Translations under genes and position numbers: made by a program
Shown here: positions 1 to 11,194 of the stretch, one piece after another
Layout of the letters: each line of letters begins with the position of its first letter
How positions within the stretch are numbered: position 1 is the stretch's first letter
DNA from: Populus alba
Lineage: Eukaryota > Streptophyta > Magnoliopsida > Malpighiales > Salicaceae
Assembly: GCF_005239225.2 (NCBI RefSeq)
Contig: NC_133296.1
Span: 14,384,001 to 14,448,000, forward strand
Reading direction: 5' to 3'
Length of the DNA stretch: 64,000 bases
Notes under the pieces: model-generated
The model's database searches: none
The model's input: the letters and a program-made list of their open reading frames with translations, nothing else
What the model was told of the DNA's origin: nothing

Positions 1-894
1 TATTGGCCAAGAAATACATAAAGGCCTATTTATTTTCCATATCAATTATTTTAATTTTTTAGGTCAAAATAAAAATAAAAAGAGAAATGAAAATTGAATT
101 TGTACAATATTTTTGTTTATACAGATGTTGCTCCTTTGATACAAGTTCACTTAGCCTTAAAATAAGTAGACATGTCTTGAAAAATATGGTTAAGAGGATT
201 TTTGAACTTTGAATATCTTTTTTTCAACTAAAACTTGATTTGATCGTATTAAATTTTCAAAGTAAATTAATATAGATATTTTTATTGTAAAAATAAAATA
301 TAATTGTCAAAATCAGAAATTTAGAGATCAATTTCAATTAAATTTTATCAAATCAAATGATAGAATCAACTTTTGATGCCTAATTTAAAGCAATTATTGA
401 TTTTAGGGACCAAAGTGTAAATTATAAAATTTACTCTATGCATGTTTGCTAAACCTCTTCTATTTCCTTAATTAATTGAGTGGATAGGGTTTCTGTTATA
501 TGCAAGGATGCGGCTGCTAGGTGAATATGGCTTGGCAAAGCATCAACTTTTGTCATACGGTTCATGTTTTGCAGCTGATTATTTTGTTGTTTTTTAATCA
601 TTTCCTTCCTCTTTGCTCTTCTCTTATCAACAATATCTATTTCTTGTTCATCAGTTTATGATATTTCAAAAATTCAATATGTTTAAGAAAGAGGTTTTTA
701 AATGTTTGGACAATGGATACATATCTCTTACACACATTAATTAAGGATAAATATCTCTTATACAATATTTAATACTAATGAAAATATGGAAGGTCCTTAG
801 AAGACTTTTATATATTTATAAGTGTAGAGAGATGAGTATTTTTAATATTAACATTTCATATTAAAAATCAAAAGAATAAACAAAGAAAAACTTA
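1..894. other. AT-rich intergenic sequence, no gene seen
   Basis: No open reading frame of useful length and no recognisable element. The stretch is AT-rich with scattered poly-T and poly-A runs typical of plant intergenic DNA. Confidence 0.6.
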
Positions 895-1610
895 TAGCCC
901 AATATGAGGCTTATAATGATCTTTAGACCCATACCCACTTAGGCTTGACATGATGCCAAGTCCATTAGCAATGGGTCTTGCAGCTTGCCAAACCCACACC
1001 TGTTTAGGCTTAACATGTAATTAAACCCAAAGATGTTAGATATGATAATTTATCAAACTTATATGTACTTAAGCTTAGCATATAGTTAAACTCATGGATA
1101 TTGGGTTTAATAGCTCGCTAAACCTATGTTTGTTTAAGCTCAACACGTGGTTGAACCCAAGGTTATTAGGTTTGGTAGTTTGACAGACCTATATGTACTT
1201 GGTTTTAGCACATAGCTGATCCCAATGATGTTGTGTTTGAAAGCTTGCCACACAATTTTTTTTTTTTTTTTTGGCTTAGTAACAAGGATGTTGGATTTGG
1301 TAGCTTGCTAGACTCATATATACTTGAGCTCAGTGCATAGTTAAACCCAAGGATTTTAGGTCTAACAACTTGCTAAACTCACGTTTTTTTTTTTTTGCTT
1401 AGTGCATAGCTGAACCTAATATCATTGAGTTTGCTAGATCTATATGTACTGGGTTCAATATGTAATTGAACCCTAGGATATTGTGTTTGACAACTTGATA
1501 AATCCATGTTTATTTGGGCTCAACATGTAGGTGAATCCAATGTGTTTGATCTAACAACTTGTCATACCTATATATATTTGGGTTTAGTGCGTAGGTGAAC
1601 TCAGTGATGT
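895..1610. repeat. Degenerate tandem repeat, about 62-bp unit
   Basis: About eleven diverged copies of one unit follow each other. Each holds a variant of 'gaacccaaggat', then 'ttgggtttgg', 'agcttgc' and 'catatgtacttgggct'. The 'aacccaa'-like anchor recurs near 1023, 1086, 1152, 1208, 1341, 1412, 1468, 1530 and 1588, a spacing of 55-75 bp. Copies differ by many substitutions and by poly-T insertions (near 1258 and 1384), so the array is old. It lies directly beyond the end of the decayed Gypsy gag remnant and may be part of that element. Confidence 0.7.
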
Positions 1611-1644
1611 TGATTTGTTTTTTTTTTATGATGTTTCAACTTTG

Positions 1645-2480
1645 ATAGCTTAATGAAATTTACTTTGCAAATCATATAGTGTACTTGATATATCCAAGTT
1701 GGGGAATTGATAGTTTTTTTATTGTCACTCTTTAAAGGATGACCTTTTCTTTTCACCCTTTTGAAAAGCATTTAGGGTTGCACAATTATTCCTTTTACCT
1801 CTAGTAGGTACATTTATGACAATGAAGTTAATTACCAAAGATTGTTTTCCTTGAACCTTTGAAGTGCTCTTTTCAAATCTATGACTTTCATACTTATTTT
1901 TTTAGGCTCTTACATAGGTAATGATAAGGTTCTGTTGTAACAATATTAAGTCCTATGTTGTGTGTTCTAGTAATTAATTCTTTAAAATATTTGGGTTTTT
2001 AATTCTTTATAGAATGCAGCATAGCCCCTAATGCATCCCTTCAATGCATATATCTAGAGTAAAACTTTTGATGAGTTGATCTTTACAATTAATGAATGTA
2101 GTCAATGACATGCTCCTCTATTTATTAATATGCATTGATAAGTTCAATCATGTTAACCATATGATAAGTGTTGCAGATTTTTCCATTGATGAATGTAGTC
2201 AATGACATGCTTCTCTATTTATCAATGTTCATTGATAAGTTTAATCATGTTAAACATATGATGAGTGTTGAAGAAACATAGGCTCCAATTTCTCCCAACT
2301 ATAAGTTAAAAAAGACTCCAAGTCATGCATTGCATTTTAAAGAATGAATGAATTGTTTTACCATGAGATCACCATCAATTATAATATTGTTACAAGCCTC
2401 TATAAAGTGAGCCACATGTTGCCTTAGAATCCTTTTGGTATGTAATTTTTGAACCTTTAGTGGTTGATAGCTCAACTTTT
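1645..2480 (-). pseudogene. Decayed Ty3/Gypsy gag remnant
   Basis: Read on the minus strand and allowing frameshifts and stops, the stretch gives recognisable gag segments in the right order: HVAHFIEACNN and DGDLMVKQFIHSLK near 2450-2340, a broken WEKLEPMFLQ near 2290, IEGMH near 2035, and finally a version of 'LTLKERQ..YPFP' near 1690-1740. In the family (retrotransposon gag, PF03732 type) these form the capsid region and the linker before protease. Many stops make it non-coding. No LTRs were identified. Confidence rests on the order of several short matches recalled from plant Gypsy gag proteins, not on an alignment. Confidence 0.6.
2091..2280. repeat. 95-bp tandem duplication inside the gag remnant
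   Basis: The segment starting 'ttaatgaatgtagtcaatg' at 2091 is repeated from 2186 as 'ttgatgaatgtagtcaatg'. The two copies run in parallel through 'gacatgct', 'cattgataagtt' and 'aatcatgttaa' with about ten differences. The unit is roughly 95 bp. Confidence 0.8.
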
Positions 2481-3489
2481 AAATTTATAATTTGAGAAAC
2501 ATTATTTTAAGCCTATACAAGTTTAGAATATATGGAAGTCTGAAGCATCAAATTTAATATCTAAGTAAAATTAATCAATTAATTATAGAATCTGAAGTTT
2601 AAGATTTTAGCATCAAAAATTTAATATTTCTAACTTTAAAATTTAAAATTCTTTTAATTAAAAATTGAAGCAAGCATAAAAAAAACTGTAATCAAAAATG
2701 TAAAGACACCTATAGAATTTCAATATAAGAAATTTAGAAAGCTCTCTCCATACAAGTTGCTTTCTTTTACTAATTATTGGTTAAAGGTAAACGCATGGTA
2801 TACTGGTGAAGGAAAGTGAGCCTCACTTTACTTTTTCAATACCTTTATTTCTTATGCATTGAAAGAAGTTGGTCTCCTTTGTATATCCATGCATAAATTT
2901 ACCCTCTGAAACGAATCTAAGTTTCTCTTACTTAGATTTTTTCCAGATTATCCACTGAAAAAAAAACCTCGTAAAAAAGTGATGAAATTAAACTTCCACT
3001 CTAATTAAAAGGTTCAAATAATACAATTTTGAACATTATTATATTTAAGAATATATAGAAAGGCAAAATTAAGATTTATCTTTTTATTAATATACCTTTA
3101 CGTTTTGAATATAAAGAAACAAATAAGAAATAAGAAAAAAATTTTTTATATTAAAAAAATTAAAGATGGACCTTCCACAAAAATTAAAAAAAACCTCATC
3201 ATCTTTACCTCAAAAGGCTTTCAAAATATAATTAAGTGAGATATGATTATCCATAGGGAGACATCGTGAAAATGGTAGGCTGTAATGTGAACAAAACTGT
3301 AGAAACCTACTGAAAAAAACGCCAAGGCCCAACAAAACTCTAGGAATTGTGGACTTAGATGGAATTAAAAAATAATAATTAGAGTGAATAGACGATATTG
3401 TCCTTATTTGAAAATTAATGGCTGGTAGGAGTGATCATTTGTAGTTCAATTTGATTTTTATAAAAAAAATATAATAAAATCATTTTTTT
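2481..3489. other. Intergenic sequence, nothing recognised
   Basis: AT-rich with homopolymer runs. I see no coding potential and no terminal or tandem repeats. Confidence 0.55.
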
Positions 3490-3720
3490 TTGTTTAAAAA
3501 AACTGAAACCGGGTCAAACCGACCAGTTTCGGTTCAGTTTTTTAGAACCAAAACCGGTTTGGCTCGGTTTTTTTTTCGGTTTGGGTTCGGTTTGATTTGG
3601 TTTTTTTTAGTTTTATGCTTATAAAATCAAAACCGAACCGAATCTGCCGATTTTTTTCAAAATTTTAATCGGTTTTTTTTCACGGTTTAGTTTTTTTTTT
3701 TTTTTTTTTTTCTGGATTTT
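3490..3720. repeat. Low-complexity AACCGGTTYGGTT-rich block
   Basis: The block holds many overlapping variants of 'aaccggtt', 'cggtttgg' and 'aaccgaaccgaa' on both strands, with poly-T runs, and can fold back on itself. Such blocks are common unclassified dispersed repeats in plant genomes. No coding sequence is visible. Confidence 0.55.
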
Positions 3721-5170
3721 TTAATTATTTTGCTCACCCCTAATGGCTTGCATTGATTTAGAGGTACAATGCTCATTTCGTAGTTATTCACTTATTTGCA
3801 ATTTCGCAAATAAATAAAAGCACTCTCAAAGGGATTGTATGTATTGTTATGAGTTATTACTTTATGGAATTAATATTAATATTAATATTATATTGTGTAT
3901 TGTTACTCTTCCTCTCGATCGAGATTCATTATTCATTTTACTATTCATGCAGAATGTTATTATTTTTTTTAATTTTGATCATAAAACTATAATATTTTCA
4001 ATTTAATCTTTCAAAATTATATTAAAACAGTTTTATATGTTAAGATCTGTTTTTTTAATTTTCATTGTCTTACATATACAAAATGTCAACAAATTTTACA
4101 ACAATAAATTAAAAATTAATTTTGCAAAATAGAATTTTATGTTTAGTTAAAACAAAACTTAAAAACTTATGTTGGCTTGGGCTTCTAGTATCAAGCACAC
4201 TTATGTTTTTGATCCTTGGCCAAGCGCGTGGACTTGGTATGCTATTCCCAGCATTGCTTAATATTTTTTTTTTTAAAAAAAACATTTTATTAATTTTTAT
4301 TTAAATTTTAATTAATATATTTTTTTTGTTTTTTTAATCGTTTAGTTTATTTTTTTAAAATTAATTAGTCTTTTATTTATTTATTTTATAATGCTTCCAA
4401 GAGATTATTGTAATTTATCTTTAATTTTTTTAATATATTTTATATAAATAAATTGAATTTATATGACATATTTATAGATTAATAATCATTTCTTAGCAAC
4501 TAAAATTAAATTTTAAGATAAAATAAAAAATAAAAAAAGATAGTAATGGTTAAATAATTGCATGTGCATTTACGTTTACCGCACAAGATTAGTATGTCCC
4601 AAGGAAATAAGAAGATGATTCAGAAAGGATTAAGCCACTGTCGGTAAAGGAGAATCGGCAGAAACTCTCGAGAAGGAGAAGGTAAAGATACAATATAATC
4701 CATGGAAATTTATAATCATTATAGCCTGGTCCTTGGAGTTTGAATTGTTATGATTTGGTCCTTAATTTTGATAATCAGATTTAAATTGGGTCCCTAAGAG
4801 TTGAATTAGATTTGAAGTTTAGTCCCTAATGATTAATTGCAGTTTATTGGATACAGACGTTATGACTGTACTACGAATGCATAGATTTATAACCTATGGA
4901 TTTTGATGATTATGTAAGAAGAATTTCACACATTCTATTGTTTCCCATGTCATTATGTTTTCTATAAACTGGGGACAAGCACATAGAACATTAAAAAAAA
5001 AAAAAAAAAAAAGAACCACCTACATCTTCACTTTGGAAAGAATGAGGTTCCAAACGTGTGACACAAAGGCAATTAAACTCGTACTGTGTAAAAGCAAATA
5101 CTTAAATATTGGTCTTATATATTCAATCAACGTTCTACTTGATCACCATTCCACAAGTCATGATTTTAAA
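3721..5170. other. Intergenic; short LTR-like 'ttggtcc' fragment
   Basis: Mostly AT-rich. Around 4725-4830 the phrases 'cctggtccttgg', 'atttggtccttaatt' and 'gggtccctaa' recur. The same vocabulary appears at 27350-27480, so this may be a fragment of the same LTR-like repeat. A trinucleotide run 'attaatattaat' lies near 3870-3890. No gene is supported. Confidence 0.45.
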
Positions 5171-5174
5171 TTAA

Positions 5175-5385
5175 GTAGGTTTTGGTTGTTTGATAATGTG
5201 AATTGCTATGTTTTTAAAATATTTTTTTATGTTGAAATATATTAAAATATATTTTTTTTTATTTTATAAAAATTATTTTTAAAATCAGCGTATTAAAATA
5301 ATCTAAAAAAATTAAAAAAAAAATTAATTTTTTTAAGAACATACGTTTCCAACCAGTGCTTAAACCTTTCCAGGGACACAACTTT
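5175..5385. repeat. MITE-like dispersed repeat, copy 1
   Basis: An AT-rich block of about 200 bp with the order 'gttttta..', 'ttttataaaaattattttta', 'aaaataatctaaaaaa', 'aattaattttt' and 'ccaaccagtgc'. A related block lies at 44885-45090 with the same order of motifs. The terminal regions are not clear enough to name a superfamily. Confidence 0.45.
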
Positions 5386-6084
5386 TTTCTTTGAGAACTT
5401 AACTAAAAAAAGTCCATTTAAGGTATTTTCGTGCAACATAGTAATTTATGTAAGTTTTAAGTTTATAAGAAAATAACATAAAATATCCCTTGGGCTTCTT
5501 GATAAACAGTTAAAAATTTTGGATCTTTTTACCTAAACCTAAGTTACAATCTGATGCCATTGTGGATCCTGTTCCTTTAATCTTTGAGTGTTCGCACAGT
5601 GAGTTATATTCTCAAGTTAAGAATAAGGACAATCAGTCGTCTATGGACCATTTTTATCCTTTTCTTTTATGGGTTTGATTGCTATTACAAGAAAGAATCA
5701 TTTTAATTTTAAATTTTAAATTATTAAATAAAATTTTAAGATATAAATTATATTATTATCTAATATATTTTTTTAAGTAAAAATCAAGAATAAAAGTAGT
5801 GAGATTTAAACTTGAGATTCTTTAATTATTAAAGTTATAATACTATGTAAAGGAATTATCTAAATTTAAAAATTTATTTAATCATGATCATGTTGCTGAG
5901 TCCTGGCTGCGCACAACAAATTGGAGAAGGATTTGAGTACTCCAAGTATATTCATGCAAGTGAAATCAAAGTAACATCTATATCACTTCAGATTCTATTG
6001 AAATGCATTCTGTTCTCTTCAAATAAATGTTCAGCTCCGATTTGTAGCTGATTCAAGTGCTAACATAATTATTTTTCTTCTGCT
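5386..6084. promoter_or_regulatory. Upstream region of ankyrin-PGG gene 1
   Basis: Its last ~100 bp ('cacttcagattctattgaaatgc', then 'agctgattcaagt' just before the start codon) align with the sequence before the start codons at 11195, 17564, 18585 and 46082. It is therefore the shared 5' UTR or proximal promoter of the family. No TATA box can be singled out in such AT-rich DNA. The distal part shows nothing recognisable. Confidence 0.5.
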
Positions 6085-8664
6085 ATGGGTACTCTACTCA
6101 TAAAAATAGACGATGAGCATCATGAGCCAAATGAAATGATGGATCCTTCATTATATGAATTTGTGAAGCTTGACAGCGTTGTTCCATTTAAGAGCTGTGT
6201 TCGAAAACGTTCAGCAAAGGAGCTACAGACTCCCGCTGGGAATTCACTGCTTCACGTAGCTGTAAGCTATGGAAGTGACAATATTACATCTTATCTGGCT
6301 GAAACGTTTCCTTCTCTAATCACCATCCAAAACAGCCAGAAGGACACAATCCTTCATCTTGCTGCCAGAGAAGGAAAGGCCAGTGATACAATTAAATCTC
6401 TTGCGGAATCGAATCCGAGCTTGATGAGGAAGAAAAATACAAAGGGAAACACTCCTTTGCATGATGCTGTGATCAAGGGCAACAAAGAACTTGCCATTTT
6501 CCTAGTTTCCAAAGATCCAGAAGTGGCCTATTACAACAACAAGAATGGCAGGTCTCCTTTATATCTGGCAGTTGAGAACGGCAATAAGAAAGAGATACTT
6601 GATGATCTCTTGAAAACAGAAGCTTCGTTCCCTATAGAAAGTGAAGATGGTGATGCCCTACCAAAAGGAAAGTCACCAGTTCATGCTGCCATCGAGCAAC
6701 GTAACAGAGGTGATTACAATGTCTATACTCGGTAGAAAATGATTTACATACAGACAGTTGTTGCAAACCTATCATCTTCATATTCATTTGAAACAATTTC
6801 TTTTGTTTTTCAGATATGTTGGAGAAAATTGAAAAAGCAAAGCCAGATCTATTATGTCTCACTGACAAAGAGTTGGGAAATTCACTGCATTATGCATCAT
6901 CCAGAGGTTTTCAGGAGGGAGTTCAATTCCTTTTACAAAAGTTTCTCAATGGTGCTTATAAAAGAAACCATGAAGGCAACTATCCTATCCATGTTGCATG
7001 CAAAAATGACTCTGTTGATGTAGTCAAGGAATTTCTGAAGATTACCCCATTTCCAAAAGAATTCCTCAATAAAAAAGGGCAGAACATTCTTCATGCAGCG
7101 GCGGAAAATGGAAATGGCAATGTGGTTAGGTACATACTCAGACAAGAGAAGACGCTCGTAGAACCGCTGCTAAATGAGATGGATGAGGATGGAAATACAC
7201 CTTTGCATTTGGCAACAAATCATGGTCATTCCGTGGCTGCATTTGTTCTTGTGCGTGACAAACGCGTTGATAGTTCGATTGTTAACAATGAAAATTTGAC
7301 ACCATATGATATTGCTGAAAAACAATCCAAAATAGCTGTAGAGCAATATGAAAAAACAGATGAAATGGTACGCTATTTGATCATCATTTATTGAGCTAAA
7401 AAAGCATATTTTTAAGGAGTATTATTGATTTAATATTTTGGTATGTGGGATTCCTATTTGTTGCTAGCTTGCTGAGTATCGAAAGCAGTTTGATTCAAAG
7501 AACAGTACCCCTGCGGACAAGAACCAGGTATAAGTGTTGTGTTGAAATTTTCTTTGCCCAAAGGACTATTTTCCAAAAATTTGCTGATCACCAGTTTCAG
7601 TGGCTTATATTCATTAACATAAAATTGTTTCTGTTTTACAGGACAATGCAGTTGATTCAAAGGAGCATGACACAAAAAAGTCACCACCAAAGGACTTCAA
7701 ACTGCTTGATTATTATGGAGCGGTATTATTTCTTTTCTTCCTTCCTATTTTTTTCTTGCCATCCCTAATCTTTTAAACATCTAGTTCAAGACCGATTAAT
7801 TTAGATTCCATACAATTATATTCAAAATTCTGAAATCATTCCAGAATCTTGCTTGTTCTGAAAAGAAAAAAAAAAGGGGATTTCAAGGCCAATGCTTTTG
7901 CATGCGATTGAGGATGTGCCAGAAACTCATTATAATGAAGTTGATTTCCCCTTGCTATGCAGATGATAACATTATCTATCTTATACTTTCATGCCCGCCC
8001 TAAGAAATCCCTATATGAGCGTTTCACAAGTACTCAAGGCAAGCCGCCAAGGAAACAGGAAACAAAGAGCAGGATAGAGAATCTTCTTGTTGTAGCGGTG
8101 CTTGTTGCTGGTGTAACCTTCGCGGGTGCCATACAGATGCCACAACTAAGGGATAAAAATAACAAGAGTGAGCATCTTCATGAACTTAACAGCACTGCTA
8201 CTGCCTCCCGGAACAGCACTGCCTTTGACAGTCCTACTGGTTCATCTCTTTTGGATGGTTATTTATGTCTTGATGTGTGGGCTTTAAATACCTCTGTGGT
8301 GGCAGCTATAATCCTTCTCTGGACAAACTTGAACGATGTCAAGTTTGCACCATTTGCAGTTTGGTTTTCATCGTTAATGGTGGGTGGGTCTATTTACATG
8401 ATGTGCTTGTCATTCTTTTTTGCCGTGAGCATCGCATTAGGTGGATCCAATTATGGGGTGCTCGCGATCACCATTATAGTGGTGGGGATCGCGTTTTTCG
8501 TTGCCCAAACATTGCTTTATATTCAATGGATTCTTCCACCATCCGTCAACCAAATTATTGAAGGATTGGTCTCAATTTATGTCTACTACATCTCGTTTTT
8601 CGTGCTTGTCTACAGTTGGAGGTGGCTGACTGATAAACTTCCTGATCTCCGTAGAAAGAACTAG
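6085..8664 (+). CDS. Ankyrin-repeat PGG-domain membrane protein, gene 1 (5 exons)
   Basis: Exons 6085-6709, 6814-7367, 7468-7527, 7642-7722 and 7963-8664 join in frame across GT-AG introns to a 673-residue protein. About nine ankyrin repeats lie at residues ~52-360, with TPLH-type cores such as GNTPLHDAV (121-129) and GNTPLHLAT (335-343). A hydrophilic linker (394-475) leads to a PGG-type membrane domain: RIENLLVVAVLVAGVTFAGA from residue 478, then hydrophobic segments near 543-560, 571-599, 606-627 and 645-660. Family members such as Arabidopsis ACD6 and ITN1 are membrane proteins in defence and stress signalling; that role here is inferred. A stop at 6733-6735, inside intron 1, would truncate an unspliced product. 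It lacks the 29-codon linker exon of gene 2. An AATAAA lies at 8745-8750. The start codon context matches the paralogues. Confidence 0.88.
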
Positions 8665-9577
8665 TAACTATCCAGGTTGATCTTCGTCAAGAGAAGTCAG
8701 GATTCTGAGGGATTGCCCTCTTTTAAAAGGTTATTTTTGGGATGAATAAACATCTTGGAATATTGTGTGTGCCTAGCTATCGAAATAATAATTCGAACTT
8801 GTAATAACTTCTGAGTTTCCGGTTGAAATAATGAATTGAATGTGTTCTATCAACATGTTCTCTCATCGATAAATATATTTTAAGAGAAAAACGTCAAGTT
8901 AAGTTCATTTTCTTTGATCAATAAGTTTATATTCTAATGGAATGGACATGATGTAGTGCTTGATAAAAATAACAATAATTCAAATCTTAATTATTTTTTG
9001 TTCCTAAACTAATATAAATCATTGAATTCAGAATCAATATATATTGAGATTTAGTGTATGACTAGTCTATGGATCCAAATCACTTTCTTTTAATTAGATT
9101 CTTCAACTTGTATTGTATACTACCATTTATATTGTTCATCATTCTTTGACTTGCATTTAGGCCAGAATAGTAACATCAATGTTTCAAAAGAAACTAGCAA
9201 CAGCTTCACTATATTGGTGAAGACGATCAAATACTATATCAATCAAAATTTTAAATTTTAGGTAGCCATAAAAATGATTTTGTGCTAACTCTATGCCACA
9301 GTATACTAAATGAAAGTTTTTCAAGTTTGAAAATTCCACAAATCCATTACTCAAATTTATATAACTATATTTAAAAGAATAAGAGTGATATTGAACTTTT
9401 AAATGCTTGGACAAGAAGATTTCGGCACAAAAAACTTTATAAAAAATATATTGGAATAAAAAAAATCATTCTTGAATTTAAAGTTCCATAAATTTTTAAA
9501 TTGAGATAATTTTGTAAGTAAGAATAAGGTTCCAAACTTGTACAATATAGTAGAATTAAATATACACACATATAATA
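8665..9577. other. 3' flank of gene 1, AT-rich spacer
   Basis: The first ~220 bp ('ctatccaggttgatcttc', then 'gatgaataaacatcttgg') are shared with the 3' flanks at 9760, 14260 and 49110 and so represent the 3' UTR. The rest is AT-rich without recognisable genes. Confidence 0.6.
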
Positions 9578-9960
9578 TTCAAACATTGCTTTATATTCAA
9601 TGGATTCTTCCACCCTCTGTACTCAACCAAATTCTTGAAGTCATGCTCTCGCATTATGTCTACCTCATCTCGTTTTTCTTGCTTTTCTACAGTTGGAGGT
9701 AGGTCTTTAAGCTTCCTAAACTTCCTGATCTCAAGAGAAACCGAAGTAACTATCCAGGTTGATGTTCATTAGAGATGTCAGGATTTTGTGGAATTGGCCT
9801 CTTTTAAAACGTTTCGGGATGAATAAACATCTTGGGATATTGTGTTTGTGTCTAGCTATTGTAATAATAAATTGATTTTTTTATAACTTTTCAATTTCCA
9901 GTTGAAATAACAAATTGAATGTGTTCTATCAATATGCTCTCAGAAATGAATAAATTTTAC
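9578..9960 (+). pseudogene. Orphan last-exon fragment of an ankyrin-PGG gene
   Basis: From 9578 the DNA matches the end of the last exon of gene 1 (8503 onward): 'aacattgctttatattcaa', then 'tggattcttccacc', the YVYYISFF-type final membrane segment and the shared 3' UTR with 'gatgaataaacatcttgg'. Nothing upstream encodes the ankyrin repeats or the first membrane segments. The reading frame also meets a stop at 'tggaggtag' near 9702, where gene 1 has 'tggaggtggctg'. It is a relic of a duplicated copy whose 5' part has been lost. Confidence 0.85.
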
Positions 9961-10734
9961 GAGGAAATTATCAATAGGTTGAGTTTTAGGAACTAAAGAC
10001 CAATGATTTCAATCAAAATTTTCTTTGATCAATAAGTTTATATTCTATACTTTCAAAAACACCCTTTTAAATATGAAACTGCTCAAAACCTTTAATTATT
10101 TAACTTTTTTCTAGGAGAACTTATAAATTTGAACCTTTATTTCTTTATTTTTGGATTGAGATCATCGCATGTTTTCTTCTATCATCTTTTTGTTCGTTAA
10201 GTTTAAATCATTGAATTCAAATTCGGAGATGATTTAGTGCTTCTTTTTTTTCCTTCAGAACAAGCAACTTGTATTGTATATTACCATATATAGTTCATCA
10301 CTAATTGATTGTACGTGTTTTCATTGCGAGTTAAACCTAAATTTTTTTAAACGTTAAAAATAATAACTAAACTGTATCAATTTTTCAGCTTTATATTAAA
10401 TTTGGTATAATAATTAAAATGTCAAAACACTTGACGGGATATTTTACTCAACTCTAGTTTTAAATTAAATTTTATAAAAATTATCCCTGATATAATCTTA
10501 TCGACTATATAAATATAAAAGAAAAAAAAATAGAAAAAATAAAGAATCATCATAGTTAATCTGCTAAATTTACTATTTAGAATTCCATTAGATTGAGTTA
10601 TTTTTTTAATTATATAATAAAAAATTAATTTAATTTGAAATCAATACTAAATAAAAAAACATCAATAAAAACCTATTTTTGGAGGGGGAAAAAAAACTTG
10701 TATGTGTTTTATTTTAAAAAAAAACTAAAAATTG
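9961..10734. other. Intergenic spacer, nothing recognised
   Basis: AT-rich sequence after the orphan exon's 3' UTR. No coding sequence, tandem repeat or terminal repeat is visible. Confidence 0.55.
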
Positions 10735-10800
10735 TGCGTCCAGGGGGAATCAAACCCGCGACTTCGGCTTGCTTCAGGCGCTAACCACTCGAGCTTAACG
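10735..10800 (-). mobile_element. tRNA-derived SINE-like head (Pol III boxes)
   Basis: On the minus strand a candidate A box 'gtggttagcgcc' (about 10788-10777) precedes a clear B box 'ggtttgattcc' (10756-10746), within a GC-richer island in AT-rich DNA. The layout resembles the tRNA-like head of plant SINEs. It does not fold into a full tRNA with an anticodon arm that I can defend. The downstream body is T/A-rich and its end is not defined. Confidence 0.45.
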
Positions 10801-11194
10801 TTAGAGTTTAAAACTTTTGAATTGAATAGTTAAATCACCGCGAGAAGATGAAGAATCTCATGCCATCGTGTATCATGTTCATTTAACCATGGATTCTCCC
10901 AACTGCACGCTGTATATGAGTTATAAATTCACGTTAAGAATTTTCCTCTTTTCCTTTTCCTTTTCCTTTTCCTTTTTTAGATGCTGCTTTAACCATAGCC
11001 AAGATTCCAGAACGAAATGGGCGAAGTATTTGACAATCAAAGTATCCTTGCAAATAAAAAAAAGAGTAATTAAGATTCACGTTACTTCAGATTCCATTGA
11101 CATGCAGTGTAGCTAGCCTATTTGAATTAGAAGTCCTGCTGTCTGATAAGTGATTGGTATAGCTGATTCAAGTAACCTAATATTTTCTTTTGCT
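10801..11194 (+). promoter_or_regulatory. Conserved upstream region of ankyrin-PGG gene 2
   Basis: The segment from 'gagtttaaaacttttgaat' (10804) through 'atggattctcccaactgcac' and 'gatgctgctttaaccatagc' to 'agctgattcaagtaac' is shared, in order, with the regions before 17564 and 18585; its last ~110 bp also precede 46082. The conservation marks the family's proximal promoter and 5' UTR. A 'ccttttccttttcc' microsatellite near 10950-10975 is specific to this copy. Confidence 0.65.

Noticed and set aside
6739..7145. Overlapping open frames on both strands across exon 2 of gene 1
   Set aside because: They are shadows of the ankyrin coding sequence. The spliced frame with repeated TPLH-type cores is clearly the real one.
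10735..10800. A functional tRNA gene
   Set aside because: A and B boxes are visible but I could not fold an acceptor stem and anticodon arm, and spacing between boxes is short. A SINE head fits better.
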